Both the position numbers and the translations under genes were made by a program. DNA of 64,000 nt from NCBI GenBank assembly GCA_016709545.1, contig JADJMO010000004.1:248001-312000 (forward strand), given 5' to 3'. Origin of the DNA: Myxococcales bacterium. Lineage in GTDB: Bacteria; Myxococcota_A; Polyangia; Polyangiales; JADJMO01. Below are positions 16,624 through 26,500 of this stretch, in pieces. The notes under the pieces were generated by a model. That model was not told where the DNA came from. It searched no databases and saw only the letters and a list, made by a program, of their open reading frames with translations. Positions within the stretch are counted from its first letter, which is position 1; the number at the start of each line of letters is the position of its first letter.

Positions 16624-17651
16624 CAGAAGCCTCCCACGAGGCCGACCGAACCGAGGCCCACCGTGGGCTGCACCCACGCCGAGGTCGGGGGCCGGTCGCT
16701 GCCGCTCTTGACGATGATCAGCGCGACGCCGACGCCGAGGCCCACCGCACCGAACACGAAGCCGACCGTGGAGACGGTGGCGCTGGTCTTCATCGAGTCG
16801 ATGTCCGCGCGGCTCGATTCGGGGCAGTTCGACTTGGTGGTGCACGCCTTGTCGAGCGCGGTCTTCTTGGACATCGCCGACAGGCCGAACACGGTGCCGC
16901 CGACGACGCCCACCGCGCCGACGCCGAGCGCGACCCAGGCGAACGTGGGGATGCCACCCTCGGCCGGAAGCGTGTCCTTGGGCGGTTTGGGCAGGTCCTT
17001 CGGCCCGTCCTTGGGACCGTCGTCCTTGGGGACGTCGGGCTTGCTGTTCGGGTCGGCCGCGAGGACCAGCGGCGCGTCCTTGGCCTCACCCTCTCCGAGC
17101 TGCACGCTGGTGGTCGCCTCGAGGCACCCCGGCGCGACCGCCTTGATCGCGTGGTTGCCCGGGTCGGTCGGGCGCGACTCGCCGAGCATCGCCTTCGCCA
17201 CGGGCTCGCCGTCGACGGTGACCTTCACGTCCTTGGTGCAGGCGCCGCCGACGGTGATCTTGAGCTTGCCGATGCGGGGCAGCGTCTCGTCGAGGACCTT
17301 CTTCGCGCGCTGCTGCGCGGACACGAACACCGGCTTCGGGTTCGCGCCGAGATCCTCGCGCACCACCTTCTGCAGGTTCTCGCTGCCGATCACGAGCTTG
17401 CCGACCTTGACCTGACACTCGCCGAGCCGGCCGAGGATGGTCGGCGCGTGGTAGAGCGCCTCGGCCTTCTCCAGCTTCTCGATCGCGCCCACGCAGTCTC
17501 CGGCGTCGGCGAGCTTCACGCCCTCGGTGCCGAGGTCGCGCGCCAGGGACTTGTCTTCGGGGGAGGGCTCGGCGAACGCGGGCGCGCTCGCGAGCACGGC
17601 GGCGAGGCCGAGGGCGAAGGGAATGGTCTTGCTGGGATGATGCGCGGTCAC
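16623..17651 (-). CDS. Exported TPR/PEGA-like protein with two C-terminal membrane helices
   Basis: A 342-residue product starting at a GTG that follows GGAGG by four bases and opens a signal peptide (KTIPFALGLAAVLASAPAFA). Residues about 30-120 are helical and TPR-like (LADAGDCVGAIEKLEKAEAL), 120-205 are a PEGA-like beta module (GKLKITVGGACTKDVKVTVDG), then a Pro/Lys/Asp linker, and two membrane helices (FAWVALGVGAVGVVGGTVFG and TVGFVFGAVGLGVGVALIIV) separated by a Cys-containing loop. It is coupled to the Cys-rich lipoprotein downstream and sits next to a Ser/Thr kinase gene, an arrangement typical of myxobacterial genomes. Exact role is unknown. Confidence 0.72.
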   Translation of the reverse strand: MTAHHPSKTIPFALGLAAVLASAPAFAEPSPEDKSLARDLGTEGVKLADAGDCVGAIEKLEKAEALYHAPTILGRLGECQVKVGKLVIGSENLQKVVREDLGANPKPVFVSAQQRAKKVLDETLPRIGKLKITVGGACTKDVKVTVDGEPVAKAMLGESRPTDPGNHAIKAVAPGCLEATTSVQLGEGEAKDAPLVLAADPNSKPDVPKDDGPKDGPKDLPKPPKDTLPAEGGIPTFAWVALGVGAVGVVGGTVFGLSAMSKKTALDKACTTKSNCPESSRADIDSMKTSATVSTVGFVFGAVGLGVGVALIIVKSGSDRPPTSAWVQPTVGLGSVGLVGGF

Positions 17652-17694
17652 ACGGCCTCCTCGCCCCGGAGGGCGAACTGGGACGCGCATCGTA

Positions 17695-19463
17695 TCAGAA
17701 TCCGAGGTCGGGTCCGGTGCTGGAGGGCTTCGGGGGTGGCTTCACGGTGGTGCTCGCGACCGGCGGCGCGGTGGAGGGCACGGGCTCGAGGGTCTTGGTG
17801 GTGCTCGGCGGCTTCGGGCCCGGATCGACCTTGGGCGGACTGCTCGCCGCCACCTTCGGATCGTCCTTGGGAGGATCCTTGGGCTTGTCGTCGTCCTTGG
17901 GCTTCGGCTTGTCGTCGTCGTCCTTGGGCTTCTTGCCGCCCTTGTCGTCGTCGTCGTCCTTGGCCTTCTTGCTGCCCTTGTCGTCGTCGTCCTTCGAACC
18001 CTTGTCGTCGTCGTCCTTCGACTTCTTCTTCTTCGCGTCGTCGTCGTCCTTGGACTCGCCGCTCGACTTGGTGCTTCCGCCGTCGGCGAGGACCCCGAAA
18101 TAGAGGCCCGCGCCACCACCGCCGAGCAGGAGCACGGCGACGAGCGCGATCCACGGCGCCATCGATCGCTTGGGGGGCTCGAGGTTGGTGTAGCCCGAGC
18201 TCGCGTAGGGCGCGGGGGCCATCGCCATGCCCTCGTGGGTTGCACCCATCGACGGGCCCGGCATCGGTGGTCCCATGGGCGGGGCCCCATCGGCGGCCCC
18301 ATCGCCGGCGGCGCCTGGCTCGGCGAGACGTATCCCGGTGGCGGCGTCGGAGGCGGGGGGAGCGGCCCCGGCGTGAGGATCGGGCCGGGCGTCGGGAAGC
18401 CACCGCTGCTCTGCGCCGCGTGCGGGTTCGCCGGGCCGAGGACGTCGTCGCGGCTCGGCATCAGCGGCACCGTGCCGGCGTAGGGGAACGCGGGCTGCCC
18501 GGGCCCGATCGGCTGCGCGAGCTCCGGCGAACCTGGCGGGTAGCCGCAGGCCACGCAGAGCGCGTCGACCATCGACTGGACGTCCTGGTACCGGTTCTCC
18601 TGCTCCTTGGCGCACGCGTACTGCAGCCACTGATCGACCTGCTCCGGGATCCACGGCGCCGAGCCCCGGATGGTGGGCAGCGGCATCGTGCAGATCTGGA
18701 CGATCACGTCCGCGTACGACTCGCCGCTGAAGGCGAGGTTGCCGGTGAGCATCGTGTAGACGACGAGCCCGAGCGAGTAGATGTCGCTGCGGTGATCGAC
18801 CGTCTTGAGCGCGCGCGCCTGCTCGGGGCTCATGTAGAGCGGCGTGCCGAGCAGCGACCCCGTGCGGGTGGCGCTCTGCTCGCCCGCGTTGGTCGCGCGG
18901 ACCTTGGCGATGCCGAAATCGAGGACCTTCGCGACGTAGCCGGGCTCCTCGTCGTGGGTGGCGAGGAAGATGTTCTCGGGCTTCACGTCCCGGTGGACGA
19001 TGCCGACCGCGTGCGCCTTGCCGAGCGCGCGCCCGACCTGGATCACCACGCGCAGCGCGTCGAGGACGGGCAGCGGACCGAACTTGTGGATGCGCTTGCC
19101 GAGCGGTTCGCCGTGCAAGAGCTCCATGGCCATGAACGGCGTGCCGTCGGCGAGCTCGCCGTTGTCCGAGATCGCGACGACGTGCCGCGACCGCAGCTGC
19201 GCCGCCGCCTTGGCCTCGGTGTCGAAGCGGCGCCGCGCCTCGGTGGAGCGCGCGAACTCGGGCGAGACGATCTTGAGGGCGACCGGCTGGTTGATGCCGA
19301 TGTGCGTGGCCTGCCAGACCGAGCCCATGCCACCCATGCCGATGACGTGGTCGAGCCGGTATTTGCCCGCGATGACGGCCCCTGGCGCGACACCCGGCGG
19401 CAAATCGCCCGGATCGTAGTCGATTCTGTCGAGGCCGGCGTTCACGCGCGAATGCTCCGCCAT
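17695..19463 (-). CDS. Membrane Ser/Thr protein kinase (PknB-like), frameshifted in the Pro-rich linker
   Basis: Repaired, this is a 589-residue kinase. The catalytic domain (about 35-300) has the glycine loop IGMGGMGSVW, Lys64, HRDVKPEN, DFGIAK and SPEQ, so it should be active. A Pro/Gly linker (about 320-420) follows; there the frame is broken at the GGGGCCCC run 18281-18288, where one missing base restores PPMGPPMPGPSMG and reaches the second frame ending at 17695. That frame supplies a membrane helix (WIALVAVLLLGGGGAGLYFG) and an external tail made of repeated KDDDDK-like units and a Pro/Thr end. Left unrepaired, the kinase would end at 17742 without its anchor. It probably reports envelope state to the cytosol (inference). 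Confidence 0.85.
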
Positions 19464-19476
19464 GGGGCGGATCGGG

Positions 19477-19800
19477 TCAAGCTAGCCGCGTCGCTTTGGC
19501 CGCCACGATGAAGTCGTTGCGAGAAAGGCCACCGACGTCGTGGGTGACCAGGGCGAGCTCCACCTTGGTGTAGCGAACGTCGATGTCGGGGTGGTGGTTC
19601 TCGGCCTCGGCGAGCTCGGCGACCCGCTGCACGAAGGCGATTCCGGCAGGGAAGGTCGCGAACTCGAACGTCCTGCGGAGCATGCCGCCCTCGATGCGGA
19701 ACCCCGGCACCTCGGCGAGGAGCGCGGCGGCCTGCGCCTCGTCGAGCTTGCCCGTGGCCTTGGGGAGCGGGACGACGCAGCGCTCGTCGACGAGGCTCAC
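19477..19800 (-). CDS. 4a-hydroxytetrahydrobiopterin dehydratase (PCD/DCoH family)
   Basis: The 107-residue product matches the pterin-4a-carbinolamine dehydratase family in length and signature: ENHHPDIDVRY contains the active-site His-His-Pro and the following VELALVTHDVGGLS is the conserved end. The enzyme dehydrates 4a-hydroxytetrahydrobiopterin formed by aromatic amino acid hydroxylases; in bacteria without such enzymes it may serve molybdopterin or other pterin chemistry. The GTG at 19800 overlaps the stop of the upstream CAP-domain gene (GTGA), which decides the start over the longer frame to 19896. No hydroxylase gene is nearby. Confidence 0.88.
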   Translation of the reverse strand: MSLVDERCVVPLPKATGKLDEAQAAALLAEVPGFRIEGGMLRRTFEFATFPAGIAFVQRVAELAEAENHHPDIDVRYTKVELALVTHDVGGLSRNDFIVAAKATRLA

Positions 19801-21188
19801 GAACGCCTCCGACGGGTGCTCGCGAGGCCGAGCAGCGCGAGGGCGCCGAACACCGCGAGGCTCGAAGGAGCTCCACCCGCTTGGCGACAGCCACACGACC
19901 CCTGCAGATCGTCGCCGGGCGTCGCGGCGGGATCGCCGCCATCGCCGCCCGCGTCGTCGAGGACGCCGCCGTCCGGACCGACCGGACCGCCGTCAGGGCT
20001 CGTGGCGCCGTCGGGGCTCGCGCCGCCGTCCGGGGTCGTGCCGCCATCGGTCGGGGGAGGCGCGCCCGTGTCCGTCGGGGGCACGCCGGTGTCGGTCGGT
20101 CCCGCGTCGGGCGGAGGCGGTGGGGTCACGCACGCCCCCGCGGCGTTGCACGACTCGCCCGCCTTGCAGGCGCCGCAGCTCCCGCCGCACCCGTCGTCGC
20201 CACACGTCTTGCCGGTGCAGCTCGGCTTGCAGTCACACCCCGCACCGGCGGCGGGGCGCGTGGCGCTCCAGTCCGCGCAGGTGGCGTCGCCGATGCCGAG
20301 CGAGCCCGTCGTCGGGTAGGTGACCTGCGCGCCCGTGCTGTCCTTGAACTGGAAGTAGTATCGCGTGCAGCCCGTGAGCCCCGCCGCGGTGTGGAGGTAG
20401 GCGCCGTTGGTCACCGTGCCCCGCGTGAGCTTCATCGGCTGACACGTGCCGCCCACGTTGACGAGCGCCGCGCTCGGACCGGCGGTGTCGTACCAGTTGG
20501 CCCACACCTCGACGCTCGCGCCGCTGCGCGGATAGTGCGACCCCGAGGGGATCTTCGGCTTCTCCGGCGCACCGCCGAAGTCGCCCGTGGAGTAGCCGTC
20601 GACGCCGTAGCCGATGCCGGGGCCTCCGGTGAGGATCAACCAGCGGTGCCCGTTGGCGCTCGAGAACGCACACGTCGGCGTCGGCGAGTTCTCGTAGAGC
20701 CACTGGTAGAACGCGCCGTTCGGATCGGTGCCGCTCGCGATGATCTCCCCGCTCGCGCCGCCGGCCCAGATGCCCACGCGCGCGCCGAACGAGGTGCTGC
20801 CGGAGACCGCGCCACCCTCGCACGCGCACGCCGCCTCGCCCTTGCACGACGTGGGGTAGGTGGTCTTGAGCGTGCTCACGAGCTTGCAGTTCGAGTCGTG
20901 CGCGAAGAACTTCCGCTGGATCATCTCGCTCGAGTGGAAGCGGGCCGCGCGGTTGAGCGGCTCCGAATACCAGAGGGGCGCGGCCACCTTGTAGCAGGCC
21001 GCCTCTCCGCACTTGGCCCCGCACTTGGTCATCTCGATCGAGGGATCGACGCGCGCGCGGTTGCTCCACTCGTGCTCCACGCGCTCCGCCCAGCTGGGGA
21101 AGCCCGCGGCCTCTTCGCCGTACGCGGCCGCGGTGCTCGGAGCGGCCACCGCGGCCAGGACCACCAGGAAACCGAGGGGTCGCTTCAT
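19797..21188 (-). CDS. CAP-domain (SCP-like) surface protein with MYXO-CTERM-like tail
   Basis: A 463-residue exported protein. MKRPLGFLVVLAAVAAPSTA is the signal peptide. Residues about 30-175 resemble a CAP/SCP fold: RAARFHSSEMIQRKFFAHDS and a later NGHRWLILT fit the conserved His-bearing helices. A beta region follows, then a small Cys motif (CGDDGCGGSCGAC), a long Pro/Asp/Gly linker with repeated DGG units, and a tail GCRQ-AGG, hydrophobic helix, RRRR. That tail is the MYXO-CTERM sorting layout, in which the Cys is processed and the protein is placed on the surface. The start at 21188 is chosen by the signal peptide. It overlaps the dehydratase gene by four bases. Confidence 0.8.
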   Translation of the reverse strand: MKRPLGFLVVLAAVAAPSTAAAYGEEAAGFPSWAERVEHEWSNRARVDPSIEMTKCGAKCGEAACYKVAAPLWYSEPLNRAARFHSSEMIQRKFFAHDSNCKLVSTLKTTYPTSCKGEAACACEGGAVSGSTSFGARVGIWAGGASGEIIASGTDPNGAFYQWLYENSPTPTCAFSSANGHRWLILTGGPGIGYGVDGYSTGDFGGAPEKPKIPSGSHYPRSGASVEVWANWYDTAGPSAALVNVGGTCQPMKLTRGTVTNGAYLHTAAGLTGCTRYYFQFKDSTGAQVTYPTTGSLGIGDATCADWSATRPAAGAGCDCKPSCTGKTCGDDGCGGSCGACKAGESCNAAGACVTPPPPPDAGPTDTGVPPTDTGAPPPTDGGTTPDGGASPDGATSPDGGPVGPDGGVLDDAGGDGGDPAATPGDDLQGSCGCRQAGGAPSSLAVFGALALLGLASTRRRRS

Positions 21189-21322
21189 GATCTTCAACGT
21201 ACGGGACTGGCGAGGCTCGAACCAAGCGGGTCCGTCGACGATGGAGCAGAACAGGGGGTGCATGTCGCACGCTGTCTGGAGAAGGACGCAACTCTCGCGG
21301 GGCTCGTGTCGACCCTGCGGGC

Positions 21323-22024
21323 ATGGACACCACCGCCCGCTACGCCCCGCCCGTCGAAGCCGATTCCGAGACCCTCGCGCCGCCCCGCCTCTCGATCGGC
21401 GCGATCTACCAGGCCGCCCGCGCGAGCTACGGCGCCCGCTCGGGCACGCTGGTGATCGCCGCGCTGCTCTACGGGGTCGCGCTGTTCGGGGGCGGTGCCC
21501 TGCTCGATCATGCGGCCGCGCGCACCGGCGATCCCGTCGCGACGGTCGTCGTCTCGCAGCTGCTCCGCGCGCTCCTCGGCGCCTGGCTCACGGGCGGCCT
21601 CACGCGGCTCGCCCTCGCGGCCGCGCGCGACGAGCCGATCGTCCCCTGGATGGTGTTCATGGGCCACGCTTCGCTGCTCCCGCTGTTCCTGATCAACCTC
21701 GTCACGATGGTCGGCGGTGGGTTCCTCCTGCTCTGCCTCGTGGTGCCCGGCGTCGTGTTCCTGCTCGCGATCTCGCAGGCGACCTTCGTCGCGGTCGACC
21801 GCGGCCTCGGCGCCGGCGAGGCGATCGGCGAGAGCCTCGTGCTCACCAAGGGTCACCGCGGGCAGCTGTTCTGGCTGTGGCTCGCGCAGGCGGTGGTGAT
21901 CCTCGTCGGCTTGCTCGCGCTCGGCATCGGCGTGCTGGTCGCGCTGCCGGTCGCGCAGCTCATGTCGGCGCACGCGTATCTACAGCTCAACGCGCTCCGG
22001 GAAGAGGAGAGCCGTGGGTGCTAG
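21323..22024 (+). CDS. Multi-pass inner membrane protein
   Basis: A 233-residue protein with about five or six hydrophobic helices (IAALLYGVALFGGGALL, LLPLFLINLVTMVGGGFLLL, VVPGVVFLLAISQATFVAV, LAQAVVILVGLLALGIGVLV). The segment VVPGVVFLLAISQATFVAVD followed by GAGEAIGESLVLTKGH is typical of DUF975/YciC-like or glycerophosphodiesterase-associated membrane domains, which often act as small permease-like or stress proteins; assignment to one is not secure. The N-terminal 30 residues are cytosolic. A downstream Uma2-family gene overlaps its last codons, so both are likely on one transcript. Confidence 0.7.
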   Translation: MDTTARYAPPVEADSETLAPPRLSIGAIYQAARASYGARSGTLVIAALLYGVALFGGGALLDHAAARTGDPVATVVVSQLLRALLGAWLTGGLTRLALAAARDEPIVPWMVFMGHASLLPLFLINLVTMVGGGFLLLCLVVPGVVFLLAISQATFVAVDRGLGAGEAIGESLVLTKGHRGQLFWLWLAQAVVILVGLLALGIGVLVALPVAQLMSAHAYLQLNALREEESRGC

Positions 22025-22628
22025 CCTTTCTCCCATGGTCGCCGTCGCCCCGCTGCCTCGTGCCGCTGACGGTGACGATCGCGTTCGCCTCGACGGGATC
22101 CCCTGGGAGACGTACGTCGCGCTGCGCGACTCGCTCGACGAGCAGGGCTCGAACGTCCGCCTCACCTACCTCGAGGGAGCGCTCGAGATCATGAGCCCCG
22201 GCGGCCCCCACGAGATCTCCAAGAAGCTGCTCGGGCGGCTGATCGAGGCCTACGCCGAGGAGCGCGACCTCGACCTCGACGGGTGGGGCTCCACCACCTA
22301 CCGCGACAAGGTGCTCGCGCGCGGGCTCGAGCCCGACGAGTGCTACGTGCTGGGCGGTCCGAAGCCGGTGCCCGATCTCGCGATCGAGATCGTGTTCTCG
22401 CGGCCGAAGATCGACAAGCTCGCCGTCTATCGCGGCCTCGGCGTCGGCGAGGTCTGGGTGCTCCGCGAAGGCCGCCTCACCGTGCACGTCCTCGGCCCCG
22501 AGGGCTACGCCGTCCGCGATCGCAGCGCGCTCTTTCCCGACCTGGATCTCGACCTGCTGCTGTCGTTCCTCCTGATCGACGAGAGCCAGACCAGGCTCGT
22601 CAAGCGCTTCCGCGCCGCGATCCGCTAG
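22014..22628 (+). CDS. Uma2 family (DUF820) putative endonuclease-fold protein
   Basis: The 204-residue protein matches the Uma2/DUF820 family, which has a PD-(D/E)XK-like nuclease fold and is abundant in cyanobacteria and myxobacteria. Visible signatures: VRLTYLEGALEIMSPGGPHE, then PVPDLAIEIVFSRPKIDKL and YRGLGVGEVWVL, containing the Asp, the E-x-V and Lys expected for the fold's active site. Biological role is unknown for the family. The GTG at 22014 follows GAGGAGAG and overlaps the membrane protein gene; an ATG at 22035 is the alternative. Its 3' end overlaps the convergent flavoprotein gene by four bases. Confidence 0.82.
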   Translation: MGASLSPMVAVAPLPRAADGDDRVRLDGIPWETYVALRDSLDEQGSNVRLTYLEGALEIMSPGGPHEISKKLLGRLIEAYAEERDLDLDGWGSTTYRDKVLARGLEPDECYVLGGPKPVPDLAIEIVFSRPKIDKLAVYRGLGVGEVWVLREGRLTVHVLGPEGYAVRDRSALFPDLDLDLLLSFLLIDESQTRLVKRFRAAIR

Positions 22629-23305
22629 TCGTACTTCTCGGCGTGCACCTGCTTGCGCGGCACGCCGAGCTCGCGGCGGCACAGGTCGCGCACCGCGTGG
22701 ACCATGTGGGTGAGCCCGCACACGTAGACGTCCACGTCCGTGCCGAGCGCGGCGAGCGCCGGCGGCACGTGGGCCTGCACCCACCCCTTCGACCCGCGCC
22801 AGGTCGGGCCACCGCGGGAGAGCGTCGGCCAGTAGCGGAACGTCCGCAGCGGGAGCGCCTCGAGCTCGTCGCGGTAGAGCAGGTCGGCCTGGGTGCGGTG
22901 CCCCGCGATCAACCAGATCGGCACCGTCGGGGGTGTGGACACGAGGTGCTGCAGCATCGCGCGGAACGGCGCGAGCCCCGTGCCGGTCGCCACCATCAAC
23001 ACCGGCCGCACGACCGGATCCATCACGAAGAACCCCTGCGCGTCGGCCATGCGCAGCTCGGCGCCGATCGGCAGCGCGTGGAGGAGCGTGCTCATCGGCC
23101 CGTGCAGCACGTGGGTCACCGCGAGGTCGAACGTGCCGTCCGCGCGCGGCGCCGAGGCGATCGAGTAGCTGCGCTTGTCACCGGCGGCATCGAACAGGTT
23201 CACCCACTGCCCCGGGACGAAGCTGTGCCCGGGCCCGGGATCGAACGTGAGCTCCCGGACGCCAGGGGTGAGAGACCGAGCGCGGACGAGACGAGCGGTG
23301 CGCAC
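22625..23305 (-). CDS. Ferredoxin-NADP reductase family flavoprotein
   Basis: A 226-residue cytosolic flavoprotein. The FAD-binding barrel shows RSYSIAS (45-51), and the NAD(P) domain shows MVATGTGLAPFRAML and a late VYVCGLTHMV, with a final EKYD in place of the usual C-terminal aromatic. There is no [2Fe-2S] domain, so it would pass electrons to a separate partner such as a ferredoxin or flavodoxin. The P450 gene several kb away is a conceivable client but nothing links them here. The ATG at 23305 begins directly with the barrel sequence. Confidence 0.85.
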   Translation of the reverse strand: MRTARLVRARSLTPGVRELTFDPGPGHSFVPGQWVNLFDAAGDKRSYSIASAPRADGTFDLAVTHVLHGPMSTLLHALPIGAELRMADAQGFFVMDPVVRPVLMVATGTGLAPFRAMLQHLVSTPPTVPIWLIAGHRTQADLLYRDELEALPLRTFRYWPTLSRGGPTWRGSKGWVQAHVPPALAALGTDVDVYVCGLTHMVHAVRDLCRRELGVPRKQVHAEKYD

Positions 23306-23317
23306 GCCTTGCCCGTA

Positions 23318-23473
23318 TCACGAGTGCGAGGCGGAGGGCTCGGGCCCCGCTTTCTCGATCCCCGACGACCCGCGGCCACGGCCGAGCGAGGCCCACAGCG
23401 GCAGCGAGCCGGCGGCGAGCAGCAGCACCAGCCAGACGATGTGGCGGGGCTCGATCTTCTTGGGCTTGGGCAT
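23318..23473 (-). CDS. 51-residue single-pass membrane microprotein
   Basis: This frame is below usual size cut-offs. It reads MPKPKKIEPR, then one hydrophobic helix HIVWLVLLLAAGSLPLWASL, then a short polar Gly/Arg/Ser/Glu tail, and stops 12 bases before the flavoprotein start on the same strand. The basic N-terminus predicts an N-in orientation. Codon third positions are strongly G/C like the neighbours. It could assist the downstream flavoprotein at the membrane or be independent; its function is unknown. Confidence 0.55.
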   Translation of the reverse strand: MPKPKKIEPRHIVWLVLLLAAGSLPLWASLGRGRGSSGIEKAGPEPSASHS

Positions 23474-23571
23474 GGGGGAAGCGGCGATCCGCGCGGAGCG
23501 TTCGCCATGCGTTCAGTATGCCTCAAAGGCCGCCGGGGCGGGCGGGTCCGACGTGGCATACTCGCCGAGCC

Positions 23572-26500
23572 ATGCGCCTGCGTCCCCTCCTCTTCTTCGC
23601 CGGTGCGCTCGCCTTCTCGGGCAGCGCCACCGTCGCGCATGCCGATTTCGATCCCAAGGGCGGCAAGAAGAAGAAGCCGCCGGTCGTGGTGCCCGGCCCC
23701 GGGCCCGGCAAACCCGGCAAGGATCCGGGCGAAGACCCGCCCACCGCCAAGAAGGACCCGATCAAGAAGGCGGCCATCATCGCGATGGCGCGCCCCGGCG
23801 AGGCGGGTCCCGTCCTCAAGCTCGCGCAGCTCTACCGCGAGCGCGACGGCTCGCTCGACAAGGGCCTCGCCGAGTGGAAGAAGCGCGCCGACGGCTACAT
23901 CCCCGACGCCGCCACCGAGGCCAAGATCGCCGAGCTCGAGGCCAAGGCCCGCAAGATCGACGACGACCCCAAGGCTACGCCGACCGAGAAGGAGCAGGCC
24001 GTCAAGTGGCGCGAGGAGGCCAAGGCCCTCGTCAAGCAGACGGGCACCGCCGACGAGAAGTGGGCCGCGCGGATGGCCTACGCGGGCCTCCTCAAGAGCG
24101 ACAAGCGCGATGCCCTCGCCCTCGTGGAGTACGAGGCGTGCTCCAAGGAGAAGCCCGACAAGGCCGTCGTCTACCTGGCCATCGCGCGCCTCAAGCAGGA
24201 CGCGAACGATCTCAAGGGCGCCTACGCCGCCCACGAGAAGGCGCTCCCGCTCGAGAAGGACAAGCTCGAGCGCGAGGCCACGCTGCGCTCGCTGATGGAG
24301 CTCGCGGTCGACCTCAAGGACAACGTCGCCGCCAAGAAGCACCACACCGACCTCGTCGCGCAGAACAAGGACTCGATGACCGTGCGCGCCGAGCTCGCGC
24401 GCACGTATTTCAAGAAGAACCAGTACGATCTCGCGGAGAAGGAATACGAGGAGGTCGCCAAGGCCGCCGCCGGCGACAACCGCGTCTACGCGAGCGCGCT
24501 GCTCGACCTCGGGGTGTGTCAGGTCAAGCAGCAGAAGTACGAGACCGCCGTCGCCACCCTCAAGAAGGGGCTCGGCGTCGCGGGCGCCGAGGCCGGCGCC
24601 AAGGTGCGCCTGCTCAACGCGCTCGCCGAGGCGTACCGCGCCCAGAACAAGATCGAGGAGCTGGTCGCTGACCTCGAGAAGCAGAACCCGGCCGACGCCG
24701 ACCGCCAGGAGCTGATCGGCAAGCTCGCCGCCGAGTACGACGCCGAGAAGGGCATCAAGTGGCTGACCAAGGCGCTCGCCTCGGCGCCGCAGCGCACCGA
24801 CGCGCGCATCCTCCTCATCCGGCTGCTCAAGGAGCAGTCCAAGCTCGACGAGGCGGTCAAGCAGTACGACCTCCTGATCCAGTACGCGAAGGGCCAGCCG
24901 CAGTTCACCTTCGAGCTGTGCGACGTGCTCATCGGCCGCGGCGAGCGCCCCAAGTGCCTCGCCAAGCTCAAGGCCATGGAGGCCACGGCCGCGACCAACC
25001 CGGAGATCCAGCAGCGCCTCGCCTCGTACTACTCGCAGATCGGCGAGGACAAGCTCGCCCTCGCGCTCATGGAGTCGCTCGCCAAGAAGAGCGCCGACGA
25101 CCCGAGCTACATCGTCGATCTCGGCGACTACTACTACCAGCGCGGCAACACGACCAAGGCCAAGGAGATCTGGAAGCGCCTCACGGTCGTCGTGAAGCCC
25201 AAGGCCAAGGGGTTCACCGCGCTCGGCGAGGTCTACCTCGACCACGACATGGGCGAGGACGCGCTCGACGCCTACAAGCAGGCGATCGAGGCCGCCCCCG
25301 GCGAGCTCGCCGTGCAGAAGGGCTGGGCCGCCGCCCTCGAGCGCAACCACAAGTACATCGAGGCGCAGGGGGTCTGGGAGACCATCCTCAAGCGCAACGA
25401 CGTCGACAAGCTCACCCGCCGCGAGGCGCGCACCCACCTCGTGCTCCTCTGGCTCGCCCAGAAGAAGCTCCCCGACCAGATCAAGCCGCTCGCCGCCTCG
25501 TTCGCCGGGCCACCCGTCGACCTCGAGGCCGGCCGCCTGCTCGCCGAGGTGCAGCTCCACCTGCGCAAGCTCCCCGACGCCGAGAAGACCCTGCGCGCCA
25601 TCATCGAGCAGGCCCCCGGCGACGTCGACGCGCGCCTCGTGCTCGAGCGCGTGCTCGTGCAGCAGGGCCACGTCTCCGACGCGATGAAGATCCTCGAGGA
25701 GCTGGTCAAGGCCGACCCGAAGGGCGCGCGCGCCTACTACACGCGCCTCGCCTCGTACGCCCTCTCCATCTACAAGGACGAGGAGGCGCTCAAGTGGGCG
25801 GCCGCCGCGGTGGAGCTCTCACCCGAGGACGCCGACGGCCACAAGAAGCTCGGCGAGATGTACCGCTCGCAGCAGGATTTCCCGCGCGCGATCAAGGAGT
25901 TCCGGCTCGCGCTGCAGCACAACCCGAAGCTCTGGCTCGTCTACTTCGAGCTCGCCGAGCTGCTCCTGGCCCAGGGCGACGAGGTCGACGCCGACGTCCT
26001 CTACCGACGCGTCATGCGCGGCTCGACCGACGACGAGCTCGTCGCCAACGCCATCCGCTTCTCCGCCGCCATCAACCAGAAGCGCGGCACGCTCGAGGTG
26101 CTCGAGACCGAGCTGCTCCCGCTCACCCTCGGCAACCCGCAGAAGGTCGTCTACCGGCGCCTCTTGGTCGAGGTGTACGCGAACCTCACCGCGCCGCTCA
26201 TCGCCAAGGTGAAGATCGGCGGCGAGGGCTCCGACGTCGCGCGGGTCAAGCTGCAGAAGATCGGCCAGCGCGGCGTGCAGCCGCTCATCGACGCCCTCTC
26301 CGACAGCGACGCGAACCAGCAGCGCACCGCGATCGAGATCCTCGCCTACGTCGAGAACAAGTCGGCCGGCACCCCGCTGTTCGCGTTCGCCACCCAGACG
26401 ACCGGCGCCACCGTCGCCGACCCGAGCCTGCGCGCCCGGGCCATGATCGCGTGCGGCGCGCTCCGCGACCCGGCGCTGCTGCCCAAGTACGAGGCCTACC

